Below, piece by piece: positions 8,624-18,503 of a stretch of 64,000 nucleotides of DNA. A program made the translations under genes and the position numbers. The stretch is from CAVRAW01 sp963716135 (lineage in GTDB: Bacteria; Planctomycetota; Planctomycetia; Pirellulales; JADZDJ01), in assembly GCA_963716135.1 (NCBI GenBank), contig OY970289.1:496001-560000 (forward strand), written 5' to 3'. The notes beneath the pieces were generated by a model that was given only the letters and a program-made list of their open reading frames with translations, did not search any database and was not told the DNA's origin. The stretch's first letter is position 1; each line of letters begins with the position of its first letter.

Positions 8624-10543
8624 TTATGGTCGCGGTGACTGTTCTTTGGGCGTTGCTGCCTTGCCCGATTGATCAGGCTTGCCGGATTGGTCCGTGAGAC
8701 TTGCGCGATAGTTGTCCAACCACGCGGCGATCTGTTGCGCCAGCGCCGATTGTCCCTGTTGGCGGGCAAGTTGCGAAGCCCTTTCAGCCGTGCGAATCAC
8801 GTCGGCCGGCCGCTGAAGCTGCGCGTAGGCAGTCATCAGGTTTGTATAAATCTGGACGTTCCTGGGGTCGAGTTGCAGCGCCAGCTCAAATTCTCCAACC
8901 GCTTCTGGCAAGCGACCGGACTTTCCATAGGCAACGCCCAAATCGTGGTGGGCATCTGCAAGATCTGGCTTGAGCCGAATCGCTTGCTGAAATTCCGCGA
9001 TCGCCTCTTGCGTTCGATTCGTGCTCAGAAGCGCGATTCCGAGATTCGTGTGCGCCGCCGGAAAATTGGGATTGATCGCCAGCGCCTTCCGGTAATGCTC
9101 CATCGCCTCTTGCTGGCGGCCTTGCCTGGCCAATGTGATGCCGAAGTTATTTTGCGCCAGGGGATTATTGGGCTTCAGTTCAAGTGCCGTCTGGTAGTGT
9201 GCAATCGCCTCGTCTACACGCCCGACGTTGGCCAGCGCAATTCCCAAATTACTGTGGGCCAGCCAGCATGCAGCGTTCTTATCAAGCGTGGTTTCATACA
9301 GCGCGATGTCATCGTGGTACATCTGGGCCTGCCGGAAGGTCAGCAATCCGAGTGCAACCAAAAGCCCTACACAAATTACGTTGCCGAACCCGCGCGCATT
9401 GGACGGCAGGCGTGAAAGCATCTGCGAGATGCCCGCCGCCGCCAGCACAATCAGCGCAATGCTGGCCAAGTATTGGAAATGATCGGCCGCAAACGCGAAC
9501 ACAAACCAATAGACATTCAAGAAACCCAACACCGGGACGAGCGTGCCGACAAACAGCAGACAAGCAGCCAAGGGTCCGGGCCAACGCAGCCTGGCAATCC
9601 AAAGCAAAAGAAACAGGACGACGGTGGCCAGCGGGAAGAGCCACTGCCACAAGACGTTTGGGTCCACGTTCCAACGCGGATACATGAAGATCAGATTCGC
9701 AGGCCAAAGCAATTTGCCGGCATAAAACCAAGGCACCTGGCCGGCGATCAAGATGCGTTGGCCCAGGCTCAAGGCAAAGTCGGCGCCTTCGGCGTGGATG
9801 TACCTGCGTTCGACCCACGCCGTGAAAATACCCACCGCGATGCCCAAGGCAAACCACGGCGCCAACGGCAGCACGTCGCGCCGCCACGATAACTTGCCGC
9901 GCTGCCACCAGAAGATTACCAACAAAGCCGCCGGCAAGGTGGCGGTGACGGTTTTGCTGGCCATCGCCAGCAGATACAGCGCCGACGCGGCGACATAGAG
10001 CGACGGCTTGCGCGTTTGATCGAAGTGAAGGTAGACCAGCAGCGAGCCGAGATAAAACACCGTCGATAGGGTATTCTTCTGTTCGGTGATCCAAGCCACG
10101 GATTCCACCATGACCGGATGCAGCGCGAAAATGGCCGCGGCGAGCATGGCGCCGGGAATCTTTAGCCGTTGCAAGATTAGATACAGCAGGCAGACCGCCG
10201 CAGCATGCAACAACAAATTCACCACATGGTAGCCGACCGGCCAGTCGCCCCAGAATTGGTATTGGACCCAAAAGAAACTATGCAGCAGCGGATAATATTG
10301 CTCGGTGGCGCCGACGTCGAACCAAATGCGCGCCAGACCGTCGAGCGACTGCAATTTCGGCTTGGTGACGTAGTCGGTGTCATTCCAGAGCAGCGCCCCG
10401 CCGAGCGCCGGCGAGTAAGCGATGAAAATCGCTACGACTATCAGCGCCAATCCTGCCACGATTTGATTTTGTGGCGACAACACCTGATCGTCCGCCGGCA
10501 CCGACGAGCAAACGCCTAAAGAATCGCGATTGCGTCGAGGCAT
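8624..10543 (-). CDS. Polytopic membrane protein with C-terminal TPR array
   Basis: The first 400 or so residues contain about nine to eleven hydrophobic segments with an N-terminal acidic loop (LLWNDTDYVTKP), followed by at least four canonical TPR units such as AHYQTALELKPNNPLAQNNF and AHTNLGIALLSTNRTQEAI. This architecture, membrane domain of GT-C or TMTC type plus TPRs, is frequent in planctomycetes and points to protein or polysaccharide glycosylation at the inner membrane, but a sugar-transfer activity is inferred only. The end is Pro/Gln/Lys-rich. The ATG at 10543 (MPRRNRD) gives a basic N-terminus; the frame is open to 10669 and in-frame ATGs exist there, so the start is uncertain. 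Confidence 0.75.
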   Translation of the reverse strand: MPRRNRDSLGVCSSVPADDQVLSPQNQIVAGLALIVVAIFIAYSPALGGALLWNDTDYVTKPKLQSLDGLARIWFDVGATEQYYPLLHSFFWVQYQFWGDWPVGYHVVNLLLHAAAVCLLYLILQRLKIPGAMLAAAIFALHPVMVESVAWITEQKNTLSTVFYLGSLLVYLHFDQTRKPSLYVAASALYLLAMASKTVTATLPAALLVIFWWQRGKLSWRRDVLPLAPWFALGIAVGIFTAWVERRYIHAEGADFALSLGQRILIAGQVPWFYAGKLLWPANLIFMYPRWNVDPNVLWQWLFPLATVVLFLLLWIARLRWPGPLAACLLFVGTLVPVLGFLNVYWFVFAFAADHFQYLASIALIVLAAAGISQMLSRLPSNARGFGNVICVGLLVALGLLTFRQAQMYHDDIALYETTLDKNAACWLAHSNLGIALANVGRVDEAIAHYQTALELKPNNPLAQNNFGITLARQGRQQEAMEHYRKALAINPNFPAAHTNLGIALLSTNRTQEAIAEFQQAIRLKPDLADAHHDLGVAYGKSGRLPEAVGEFELALQLDPRNVQIYTNLMTAYAQLQRPADVIRTAERASQLARQQGQSALAQQIAAWLDNYRASLTDQSGKPDQSGKAATPKEQSPRP

Positions 10544-10723
10544 GGGCAGCCTGGATCCTGGCATTCCGAAAGAAACATGGAGCCCATCTAATTTAATCGC
10601 AGCGGAAGCGAAATGCGACGTGCGGCTAGAATAGCGGGAGCCGACGCGCAGCAATGGCGAATCCTTCAACTGAACATCGCGGTGTACGGTTGGTACAATG
10701 TGGACGGTTCAAAACCGATTGCC

Positions 10724-11239
10724 ATGGCTACGGTCACTCTTTCCGCACAACTGGTCGACATCACCACGCTGGCCGTTGATGCAATCGTCAACGCCGCCAA
10801 CGAACAGCTTGCTCCCGGGGGCGGAGTGTGCGGGGCGATTCATCGCGCCGCCGGACCGGAGCTGGCGGTTGCCTGCCGCGAGGTGGGCCCCTGTCCCACC
10901 GGCGAAGCCCGCATCACTGCGGGATTCAAGCTGCCCGCGCGCTGGGTGATCCACGCCGTCGGTCCGATTTGGCGCGGCGGCCGCGCGGGGGAGCCCGAGT
11001 TGTTGGCCGGCGCCTATCGATCGGCGATTGGGCTGGCCGCCGAACATGAATTGCGGAGCATCGCCTTTCCGGCCATCAGCACCGGCATCTACGGATACCC
11101 ACTGGACCTTGCCACCGAAGTCGCGCTGGCCGCAACGAAGGAAGCGATCGCAAGTGCGCCGACGATCGAGCAGGTGATATTCGCCTGCTTTGGCGCCGAG
11201 ATTTTGCAGGCGTATCGCCGCGCCGGAGTCGCCGGGTAG
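10724..11239 (+). CDS. Macro-domain protein, ADP-ribose / O-acetyl-ADP-ribose hydrolase type
   Basis: The 171-residue product is a single macro domain of the YmdB/MacroD class. Diagnostic pieces are AIVNAANEQLAPGGGVCGAIH (ligand loop with the Asn and Gly-rich stretch), a WVIHAVGP strand and ISTGIYGYP in the distal phosphate loop. Such enzymes remove ADP-ribose from proteins or deacetylate O-acetyl-ADP-ribose. The frame is open upstream to 10613, but the domain begins at the ATG at 10724, and the upstream residues look non-coding. It is divergent from the membrane-TPR gene and stands alone. Confidence 0.9.
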   Translation: MATVTLSAQLVDITTLAVDAIVNAANEQLAPGGGVCGAIHRAAGPELAVACREVGPCPTGEARITAGFKLPARWVIHAVGPIWRGGRAGEPELLAGAYRSAIGLAAEHELRSIAFPAISTGIYGYPLDLATEVALAATKEAIASAPTIEQVIFACFGAEILQAYRRAGVAG

Positions 11240-11315
11240 GTGCGCTAATCTGACGGCGCAGCATGATTCGACGCAGAGTTGGCCAAACCCCGCCGCTGGG
11301 AAGATATCGTAGCGC

Positions 11316-12158
11316 TCAGGCGCCGCGGTCGCTCCTAGCTCTGCGCCGCGCCACTCGCCGGCAGGCGATCAATGCCACCCCGCCCAGGCCCAGTAACAGG
11401 AACGTGGCCGGCTCGGGCACCGCGACAAAGGTAATGGTGCCGTCGGGAGGATCCAAATAGCTTTCGGAAACGCCGACGTTCACGTTGTTCGCGCCGGGGC
11501 CGGCATTATACCGTCCAGCAACGTTCGTGCCGTTTTCTGACCATGCATCATAATTCGGCAAAGAAGACGCTTGAAGAGTCGGCGTGTACCTGAGGAATTC
11601 GCCGAAATTCCCGTTCGGCGTGAAAGCGGGAATTGTAACTGTGAACGTGCCCAGCACCACGTAGACATCGCCAATGCCAACCGTTCCGGGTCCGCCACCC
11701 GCGACCACCCACCACGGATGACTCCCGCTGGGACCACGATGCGAACTCGACGTATTCGCCAAGGGACCCAAATCACTGCGGCCGTCGCCGTTCACATCAT
11801 TGATATCGCCGTCTGTTCCACCGATGGCAGCCAAACCGGCATCCATCGCTTGCGCGGTGATGTTGCCGGTCAACGTCGCGTTGCCAAGGTTGGAGTTGAG
11901 CACGCTGCTGATCGCTCCCCAATAAACCACCTGCACGCCTAAATCGGTAACGCCCGGGTCATCACTCGTTGCGATCACGTCGACTAGGTATGTGCCTCCG
12001 ACGGCAGGCACCAAAACCTGGGACGCAGTGCTGGCGTTGGTAGCTCCATGTTCTACGAAACCGATCAGCAGCGATGCATTTGCCGGCGTGGCCGCAAGGA
12101 ACGCCAATACGCCGGCGATCGCCAAGCGCCGAAGAGTCCGCGTTGTGGTTCGGCTCAT
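11316..12158 (-). CDS. Exported PEP-CTERM protein, paralogue of the one at 13544
   Basis: The product has a signal peptide (IAGVLAFLAATPANA), a beta-rich body with a calcium-loop-like DGDINDVNGDGRSDLG, a conserved GPSGSHPWWV segment and a VPEPATFLLLGLGG tail ending in Arg-rich residues. It shares order and motifs with the 13544-14332 product over its whole length, so the two are duplicates separated by a subtilase gene. AAGGA precedes the ATG at 12158, which sets the start. It is presumably anchored or sorted at the cell envelope; the biochemical role is unknown. Confidence 0.82.
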   Translation of the reverse strand: MSRTTTRTLRRLAIAGVLAFLAATPANASLLIGFVEHGATNASTASQVLVPAVGGTYLVDVIATSDDPGVTDLGVQVVYWGAISSVLNSNLGNATLTGNITAQAMDAGLAAIGGTDGDINDVNGDGRSDLGPLANTSSSHRGPSGSHPWWVVAGGGPGTVGIGDVYVVLGTFTVTIPAFTPNGNFGEFLRYTPTLQASSLPNYDAWSENGTNVAGRYNAGPGANNVNVGVSESYLDPPDGTITFVAVPEPATFLLLGLGGVALIACRRVARRRARSDRGA

Positions 12159-12195
12159 TAGCTGATCCTTCGCTGCGATCGGCGCGAGCAGCCCT

Positions 12196-12214
12196 GCAGA
12201 AGCGCAGCTTCTGC
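12196..12214. promoter_or_regulatory. Small hairpin in the leader of the PEP-CTERM gene
   Basis: GCAGAAGC and GCTTCTGC form a perfect 8-bp stem with a 3-base loop, 38 bases upstream of the ATG at 12158 and between that gene and the upstream subtilase gene stop at 12344. It may be the end of the subtilase transcript or a leader structure; there is no T-run. Confidence 0.35.
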
Positions 12215-12343
12215 GGCAGAACTTCGTCCTACCAAAGAGGGGGAAGAACGACCCCTGAGCCGAAAAGGTTTCTGGCGCGACTGCCACAAATTTTAAGCGA
12301 GAATCGATCGACCGATCGCCAACACTCTGCGGCCGAGAGCGAC

Positions 12344-13438
12344 CTACCGCAATGCCCGACTGCTTCGCAGCCGTCGGGCCCCGATCAGACCGAACATTCC
12401 CAGCACCATCAGCACGATGGTCTGCGGCTCAGGCACAGTGGCGAGCGCCGCTTGCACAGCCGCCGCGGCGTCAATCCGACCATAGCCGAACGTCTCGTCC
12501 CAGCCGGTGGAACCTAAATCGTGCGCCGTGGTTTCCAGAATCGACCGCACCTGACTGGGCGACAAATTGGGATTGATTGTCCACACCAGGCCAGCCACTC
12601 CGGAAGCCAGCGGAGCGGCGAAGCTGGTGCCCGAGCCGACGCCGTAGCCGCTGGCTGAACCCGGATCCGTAACGAGAATGTCGTGCGCAGGCGCAGATAG
12701 ATCGACATACGGGCCCCAACTGCTGCCTAAGCCCATGCCGTCGGTCCAGCGGGCGTCGTTTTCGTCGGTGCCGGAGACAAAGATCAAATCGCTGTACATC
12801 TGCATGTCGATGCGAGCGTCGCTATTGCCGGCCGCGATGAAAACCAGCGATCCTTTTGTGGCGGCATAAATTGCAGCGGTGTTCAATGCGGAATAATCTG
12901 TCGTGGAACTGGAGATGTTGATGACTCGTGCCCCCTGATCGGCTGCCATTTTGATGCCGGTAGCGATCCAATCCGAAAGGTTGCCGGCTGCGAAATTAGT
13001 GATCCTGATCGGGAGGATGGAAAAGTTCCCTACCCCGGCGCCTCCGCTGCCGTTGTTCACCCCCATTGCCGCCACGCCGGCTACGTAGGTGCCATGGCGT
13101 AATGCCACCGAGCCCGACAGCACACCGTCCGAAAAAGGCGCCTGGTTCGGAACTGCCGACAGGGGAGCCAGCAAGCGCCCCGTAAGATCGGCCGTGGTGC
13201 TCACTACGCCGGTGTCCAAGATCGCAATCGTCACGCTGGAGGAGCCGGTGGTGTAATTCCAGGCGTCCGGCAGGCCGATCGTGCGCAAATCCCATTGATA
13301 CTGCTGGTAATAGGGATCGTTGGGGGGCCCGACCGGAAAGGGGTCGTCGGCCCGCGCGCCGGCGGGGTAGGCCCATGCCGCAAACACAACGGCAAGCATA
13401 ACGTATCGCACAGATGCCCTGCTCTTCCGGATTTCCAC
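12344..13438 (-). CDS. Secreted subtilisin-like serine protease (S8) with PEP-CTERM tail
   Basis: The 364-residue product has a signal peptide (to about ARA at 30), a peptidase S8 domain and a PEP-CTERM tail (VPEPQTIVLMVLGMFGL, then RRLRSSRALR). The catalytic triad is complete: Asp75 in AILDTG, His115 in RHGTYVAG and Ser272 in GTSFAAPLASG, with the oxyanion Asn205 in AAGN. The usual GHGT is RHGT here, a mild deviation. There is no obvious long propeptide. It should be an envelope-attached endopeptidase. It sits between two paralogous PEP-CTERM genes on the same strand, which could be its substrates or partners. Confidence 0.92.
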   Translation of the reverse strand: MEIRKSRASVRYVMLAVVFAAWAYPAGARADDPFPVGPPNDPYYQQYQWDLRTIGLPDAWNYTTGSSSVTIAILDTGVVSTTADLTGRLLAPLSAVPNQAPFSDGVLSGSVALRHGTYVAGVAAMGVNNGSGGAGVGNFSILPIRITNFAAGNLSDWIATGIKMAADQGARVINISSSTTDYSALNTAAIYAATKGSLVFIAAGNSDARIDMQMYSDLIFVSGTDENDARWTDGMGLGSSWGPYVDLSAPAHDILVTDPGSASGYGVGSGTSFAAPLASGVAGLVWTINPNLSPSQVRSILETTAHDLGSTGWDETFGYGRIDAAAAVQAALATVPEPQTIVLMVLGMFGLIGARRLRSSRALR

Positions 13439-13481
13439 ACGTTCTAAATTAGTTGCACTAGTCCCTCACAAGCGCATGCAA

Positions 13482-13515
13482 AGGGCCTTTCCGCGATCGC
13501 TCGCGGAAAGGCCCT
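13482..13515. terminator. Perfect 15-bp hairpin between PEP-CTERM gene and subtilase gene
   Basis: AGGGCCTTTCCGCGA at 13482-13496 and its exact complement at 13501-13515 enclose a 4-base loop. It lies 29 bases downstream of the PEP-CTERM stop and 44 bases upstream of the subtilase ATG, both leftward. There is no clear T-run, so it may attenuate or protect RNA ends and need not be a classic intrinsic terminator. Confidence 0.6.
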
Positions 13516-13543
13516 GGGAGATTCTGCGTCAAACCGCAAACTT

Positions 13544-14332
13544 CTAGCTACGGCGTTTCGGGCGGCAGAAGGAAATCAATCCGACGCCAGCCAAACCGAG
13601 CAGTACAATCGTGGCCGGTTCAGGAACTGCAACGGTCGCGAACGTCACCGTGGTGCCAATGTTCACAGAGCCGGTGCCCGTTCCGGTGGCAAACTTACCG
13701 CTACGATTCGTGGTCCCGGACGAAGTGATTTCACCCCAACCATCGTAGTTCCCCGTGAGAACGCTTCCTTGAAGCTGCGGAGTGTAGTTCAGGAAGTCGC
13801 CCGCATTCGCGTTGGCTGTATAAGCGGGAATCGTGACACTAAACGTGCCGAGCAGTGCCGACGAGGCCAGTGAATAGTGAAGCGGACTGGCACCTGTCTG
13901 GATGTGAACCCACCACGGATGCGTACCGCTGGGCGATGAGTGGTTGATGCCGGTATTAGCGACAGGACCCAGGTCGTCGCGGCTATCGCCATTGATGTCG
14001 CTGATATCGCCATCGGTTGTTAGCGACGCCAAATCAGACTGCTTGCCTTGTGCAGTGATGTTGCCGGTCGCGCCGTTGCCCAGATTGGCTACCACCGAAC
14101 TGAGCGCTCCCCAGTACACCTGTTGAATACCGAGGTTGGTAACATTCACATTATCGACTGACGCGATAACGTTGACGGTGTACGTGCCACCAGTGGTCGG
14201 CACCGTGACACTTGTGTTTCCGTCCTCGAATCTGAAACCGACGATAAAGGTTGCCTGCGCTGGAGAGGGCAGCAGGGCCAACAAGCTGGCAACTACGAGG
14301 GCTCCGACGATCCATGATGTTTTCCGACTCAT
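13544..14332 (-). CDS. Exported PEP-CTERM protein, paralogue of the one at 11316
   Basis: The 262-residue product has a signal peptide (GALVVASLLALLPSPAQA), a body with DGDISDINGDSRDDLG and GTHPWWVH in the same order as its paralogue, and the tail VPEPATIVLLGLAGVGL followed by RPKRRS. The Asp-rich loop resembles a calcium-binding dockerin-like half-site. It is the first gene of a leftward run that continues with the subtilase and the second paralogue. Its promoter should lie in the AT-rich DNA right of 14332. Confidence 0.82.
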   Translation of the reverse strand: MSRKTSWIVGALVVASLLALLPSPAQATFIVGFRFEDGNTSVTVPTTGGTYTVNVIASVDNVNVTNLGIQQVYWGALSSVVANLGNGATGNITAQGKQSDLASLTTDGDISDINGDSRDDLGPVANTGINHSSPSGTHPWWVHIQTGASPLHYSLASSALLGTFSVTIPAYTANANAGDFLNYTPQLQGSVLTGNYDGWGEITSSGTTNRSGKFATGTGTGSVNIGTTVTFATVAVPEPATIVLLGLAGVGLISFCRPKRRS

Positions 14333-15030
14333 CTTAAGAATCTCCGCTCTAAGGTGATTGCGTTGACGCTAGTAATTAAATGCTTCAGTGATGCAGAAAG
14401 ACTTTTCCCACATCAATTAAAGCCGATTATAGGTGGTTTAGGGGTGAATGCAACAATTTTTTCGATTTTTCCTGAAGTATTTTCGAACCATTTAAAAACA
14501 GGCTAAAAACGCCAATTTCACCCCCCTTTTGGTCATTAGAGCTGCCACAGAAATCACAGCAGCGGCAGCCCGATGCTTTCGGGGCTCCTAACAGCCAGTT
14601 TGATGATCGACTTTGTGCCGAAACCCATGCTCCCAGGCCCAAGGTCTTTGATGTCCGGCGCATCCTATGAATCCACTGCCTGCCAGGGTAGCCCAGGCCG
14701 GTTTCTAGCCCTAAATCATGGATTCTTGGCCTGACAGGGGATTTCTATCTCGTCCTTACCCGTGCGGTCTTCCGCAGAATCGGAAAACCGCCGCGGGCTT
14801 CGGGTGCCGTAGATTCGCCAAGCAAGCAAAGAGGTTGCGCCACGCGGCGACCTAATCTTCCCCCCGATAAGTCTCAATCGATCCGCTGCCAGCCCCGCCC
14901 GGGGCATCGGGTGATGCCATCTTAGAAAGGCAAGCCGCGTGGCTTCCGAGACCGCAAGCATCGGGACGCCATCCTGGAGCACGTACTGGCGACAAGCCGA
15001 CAGAAACCACTTGATAGAAAGGGGCACGCC
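14333..15030. other. Long intergenic region between divergent genes
   Basis: About 700 bases separate the PEP-CTERM run from the signalling block. The left third (14360-14530) is AT-rich with T-runs and is the best place for a leftward promoter. Short frames in it lack ribosome-binding sites and coding character. I see no RNA gene. Confidence 0.5.
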
Positions 15031-16353
15031 ATGGGGCAGATCCGCAATGGACAGGCAATCCATGTCTTGATGATCGAGGACGACGAGGACGATGCCCTGC
15101 TGACTGGCTCGGCCCTGGCGGAAATGAATCACCGCCGCTTTGAGGTGCTGCCGGCCAAATCGCTGGAAGAAGGATTGTTCTGTTTAGAGCACAACCCGGC
15201 CGACGTGGTGCTGTTGGACCTTTCGCTGCCCGACAGCCGCGGCTTGGATACCCTGCTGGCCGTGCGGCGCAATGAAGCCGAAGTGCCGGTTGTCGTGCTT
15301 ACCGGCCTGGCGGATGAAGCGGTCGCCATCGAGGCGCTGAAGCACGGCGCCGAAGACTACCTGGTCAAGGGAACGCTTTCCGGCGACGCGATCCGGCGCA
15401 GCATTCAGCACGCCATCGAGCGCGGCCGCCTGGTCACTTCGCTTGAGCACGCGAACCAATTGCTGACGGTGAAAAACAAGCGGCTGGTGGAGCTTTGCGA
15501 AACCACGCACGGCTTTGTCGACAACGTGTCGCATGAATTCCGCACCCCGCTGACGGTCGTCAAGGAATTTGCCTCGCTGTTGACCGACGGCCTGTGCGGC
15601 CCATTGAACGAAAAGCAACACCGGGCGGCCCAAGTGATTTCCGACCGGGCTGACGATTTAGCCTGCATGGTTAACGACATGCTGGACGTGAGCCGGCTGC
15701 GGGCGGGAATTTTGACGGTTTGGCGGCGGCCGGCGCGGCTGGCCGACGTGGTGCAGCATTTGCGTCCCATGCTCGAGCGGAAAGCGGCACGGAACAACGT
15801 CCGGTTGGCCTTCGAAATCCCCGACGACCTGCCGCCGGTGTTTTGCGATGCCGGGAAGCTGAGTCAGGTGATCACCAACTTGCTGGTCAACGCCGTCAAG
15901 TTCAGCGGCGACGACGGCCGCGTCAAACTTTGGGCCCGGGCCGACCACCCCTGCCGCGTGGTCGTCGGCGTGAGCGACGATGGGCCCGGCATCGAGACCG
16001 ACAAGCTGCGGCTGATTTTCGAGCGATTTGCGCAACTGGAGAACGACACCGACTCGAGCACGAAAGGGGTCGGGCTGGGCCTGGCGATCGTGAAGGATTT
16101 CGTGACCCTGAACCTGGGCGAAATTTCCGTCGAAAGCACGCCCGGCAACGGCAGCACGTTTTCCTTTGCGTTGGCGCAGGCCGATTTCCGCGCGGCCATG
16201 GATTGCTATTTGGATGCCCTGGCGAAACAGGAATCGGATGCCACGATCGCCACGTTCGAAGCGCGCGTCGTGCAGCCCTACGATCGGGCCGTGCTGCCGG
16301 TGGTGGACGAGTTCCTGCAGCGCAACTTGCGCCCGACGACCTGGCATATATGA
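15031..16353 (+). CDS. Receiver-histidine kinase hybrid, probable C-terminal frameshift
   Basis: The product has an N-terminal receiver domain (phospho-acceptor Asp63 in LLDLSLPDS), a short linker, a HisKA domain with His168 in VSHEFRTPL, and an HATPase with DDGPGIE and GVGLGLAIV. It is cytosolic, so it probably receives phosphate from another kinase and passes it on. After the HATPase a C-terminal segment begins (DEFLQRNLRP) and stops at 16353. In another frame the sequence continues plausibly from about 16335 to 16553 (LAYMTSPGQWRMFSR and so on), so one small indel near 16335 probably truncates it here. AAAGG lies about 12 bases upstream of the start. Confidence 0.85.
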   Translation: MGQIRNGQAIHVLMIEDDEDDALLTGSALAEMNHRRFEVLPAKSLEEGLFCLEHNPADVVLLDLSLPDSRGLDTLLAVRRNEAEVPVVVLTGLADEAVAIEALKHGAEDYLVKGTLSGDAIRRSIQHAIERGRLVTSLEHANQLLTVKNKRLVELCETTHGFVDNVSHEFRTPLTVVKEFASLLTDGLCGPLNEKQHRAAQVISDRADDLACMVNDMLDVSRLRAGILTVWRRPARLADVVQHLRPMLERKAARNNVRLAFEIPDDLPPVFCDAGKLSQVITNLLVNAVKFSGDDGRVKLWARADHPCRVVVGVSDDGPGIETDKLRLIFERFAQLENDTDSSTKGVGLGLAIVKDFVTLNLGEISVESTPGNGSTFSFALAQADFRAAMDCYLDALAKQESDATIATFEARVVQPYDRAVLPVVDEFLQRNLRPTTWHI

Positions 16354-16630
16354 CCTCGCCAGGGCAGTGGCGGATGTTTTCCCGCTGCTCGCCGGGGGCG
16401 GAAGACGATCGCCTGGAGCAAATCAATCTGGCTTGGGCTGACGAGTGCCGCAATTGGATTCACGGCAGGCCGCCGAAGTTGGAAGTGCGCCGGCGGAAAC
16501 CACTGCATCGAAACTCTGCGGCAGTTGGCCAAGGTCGCCGCGCCGCCGCATAAGGAAGAACTGGCCCACCAGTCGTAATGTGTTTCGCCCGCCGCCCTTT
16601 GTCCCGCCATCACCCAGGAATATAGCCACC

Positions 16631-18503
16631 ATGCATTCCGCTGCAAATCGACCTCGCTGGTTCTCGCTGCAAGGCAAAAGCATCGGGCTGTTGATCGTCC
16701 TGGTCCTGGCGGTGTTGATCGCCGGCGCCACAGGGTCGGTTTGCGAAACCCTCAATCTCCTGCGAGCCAATCAATGGGTGGCTCACACGCTGGAGGTATT
16801 GAACCAGGTCGAGCACACCCACATGGAGCTGCGCGACGCTGAAGCGGCTCAGCGCGGCTACGTCATCACGGGCGATGCAATGTATCTCGAAGGATTTCGC
16901 AGTGCCCAGGCGAACATCGACGAACTGCTTCCCGTGCTGCGCCTGGCCACGGCCGACAATCCGCGGCAGCAGCGAAACCTTCGTCAATTCGAGGCTTTGC
17001 TAGTCCGGCGGCTGGAGCGCGCCGCCCAGGTCATCGCGATTCGCCAACAAAGCGGATTCGAGGCGGCGCGGCAGGAAATTGCCACGAAGAAGGGGGTCGA
17101 AATGATGGTGGCCACCATGGCTTCGCTGGGAACCATCAAGCACGAAGAATTGGGGCTGCTGGAGAAGCGTTCGCGAAGTTCAAATTGGGCCGCCGTCCGA
17201 ATGCTGTTCGCGGTGTCGGCTTCCACAATGACCGCACTCTTGCTGTTGGTGCTGGTCTATCGGTTGATACGGCGCGACCGCATCCAACGCGCCGAGGCGG
17301 CCGAACGGTTCCGTTTGGTCGTCGAATCTTGCCCGACCGGCATCGTGATGGTCGATCGGGTGGGCCGAATCGCTCTGGTGAACGGCGAAATCGAACGGGC
17401 ATTCGGCTACAAGCGCGAGGAACTGTTGGGTCAGCCGATTGAATTGCTGGTGCCCCAGCGTTTCCGCAGGGAACATCCCCAGGACGTTCAACGCTACCTG
17501 GCCCAAGCGGAGTCGCGAATGATGGGCTCCGGCCGCGACCTGTACGGCCTGCGCAAAGACGGCAGCGAATTTCCGGTGGAAATCGGCCTGCACCCCACGC
17601 CCACCAACGAAGGCTTGCTGGTGCTGGCGGCTGTGGTCGACATTACCGAGCGCAAACAGCGCGAGGAAGAAGTGCGCCGCTTCATGAGGCGCCTGGAGCA
17701 AAGCAACCGCGAGTTGCAAGATTTCGCCTACGTCTCGTCGCACGACCTGCAGGAGCCGTTGCGCAAAATCCAAGCTTTTGGCGACCGGCTGCAGGCGCAA
17801 TGCAACGGTGCACTGGGAGACGAAGGCCGCGATTACGTGCTGCGGATGCAAAAGGCAGCCGCCCGCATGCGCAATCTGATCGAAGACCTGCTGCAGTTTT
17901 CGCGCATCACGACGAAAGCGCAGCCGTTTGCCGTGGTGGATTTGAACCGCGTGGTCGCCGAAGTGCTGGAAGACCTGGAGGTCCGCTTGGAAACGACCGG
18001 CGGCGGCCTTTCTGTCGGCCAACTGCCCACGATCGATGCCGATCCATCGCAGATGCGGCAACTGTTCCAAAACCTGATCGGCAATGCCTTGAAATTCAGC
18101 CGGCCCGACGTGCCGACAGCCATTGACATTCGAGCCGCGGGGCTCGGGGCGATCGACGGCCGCCGCAGCGGCGCAGCTTTGCGAAATCATCGTGACCGAC
18201 AACGGCATCGGCTTCGACATCAAATACGCCCGCCGCATCTTCGACGTGTTCCAACGGCTGCACGAGCGCGATCAATACGAAGGCTCGGGCATTGGTCTGT
18301 CGATCTGTCGCAAAATTGTCGAGCGGCACGGCGGAACCATTACTGCCGAAGGCCGGCCCGGCGAAGGCGCCACGTTCGTCGTGACGTTGCCGCTACGTCA
18401 AACCAAATCCGAAGACCCGTTAGTCGAGCCGCTGGAAACCGATTCGCCAACAATCGAGGAGGAGACACCATGCCCCAACGTGGACGAAGCATTCAGTTGT
18501 TGA
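16631..18503 (+). CDS. Membrane sensor kinase (CHASE3-like, PAS, HisKA, HATPase), frameshifted
   Basis: The gene starts at the ATG at 16631, just before a transmembrane helix (GLLIVLVLAVLIAGATG). A periplasmic helical CHASE3-type domain follows (RDAEAAQRGYVITGD), then a second helix near 195-215, a PAS domain, a HisKA with His371 in SSHDLQEPLRKI and an HATPase. The reading frame breaks near 18130-18170 within a G-rich stretch: the N box (NLIGNALKF) is in one frame, and VTDNGIGFDIKYARRIFDVF with GSGIGLSICRKIV in another, ending at 18503. Both parts are well conserved, so the break is a one-base indel. It overlaps the receiver gene by 34 bases, indicating co-translation. Confidence 0.85.

Noticed and set aside
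10613..10723. N-terminal extension of the macro-domain protein
   Set aside because: The frame is open, but the residues lack coding character and the fold starts at the ATG at 10724.
14427..15132. Two minus-strand frames in the gap left of the REC-kinase
   Set aside because: Composition is not coding-like, one overlaps the kinase start by 100 bases, and neither has a start context or domain.
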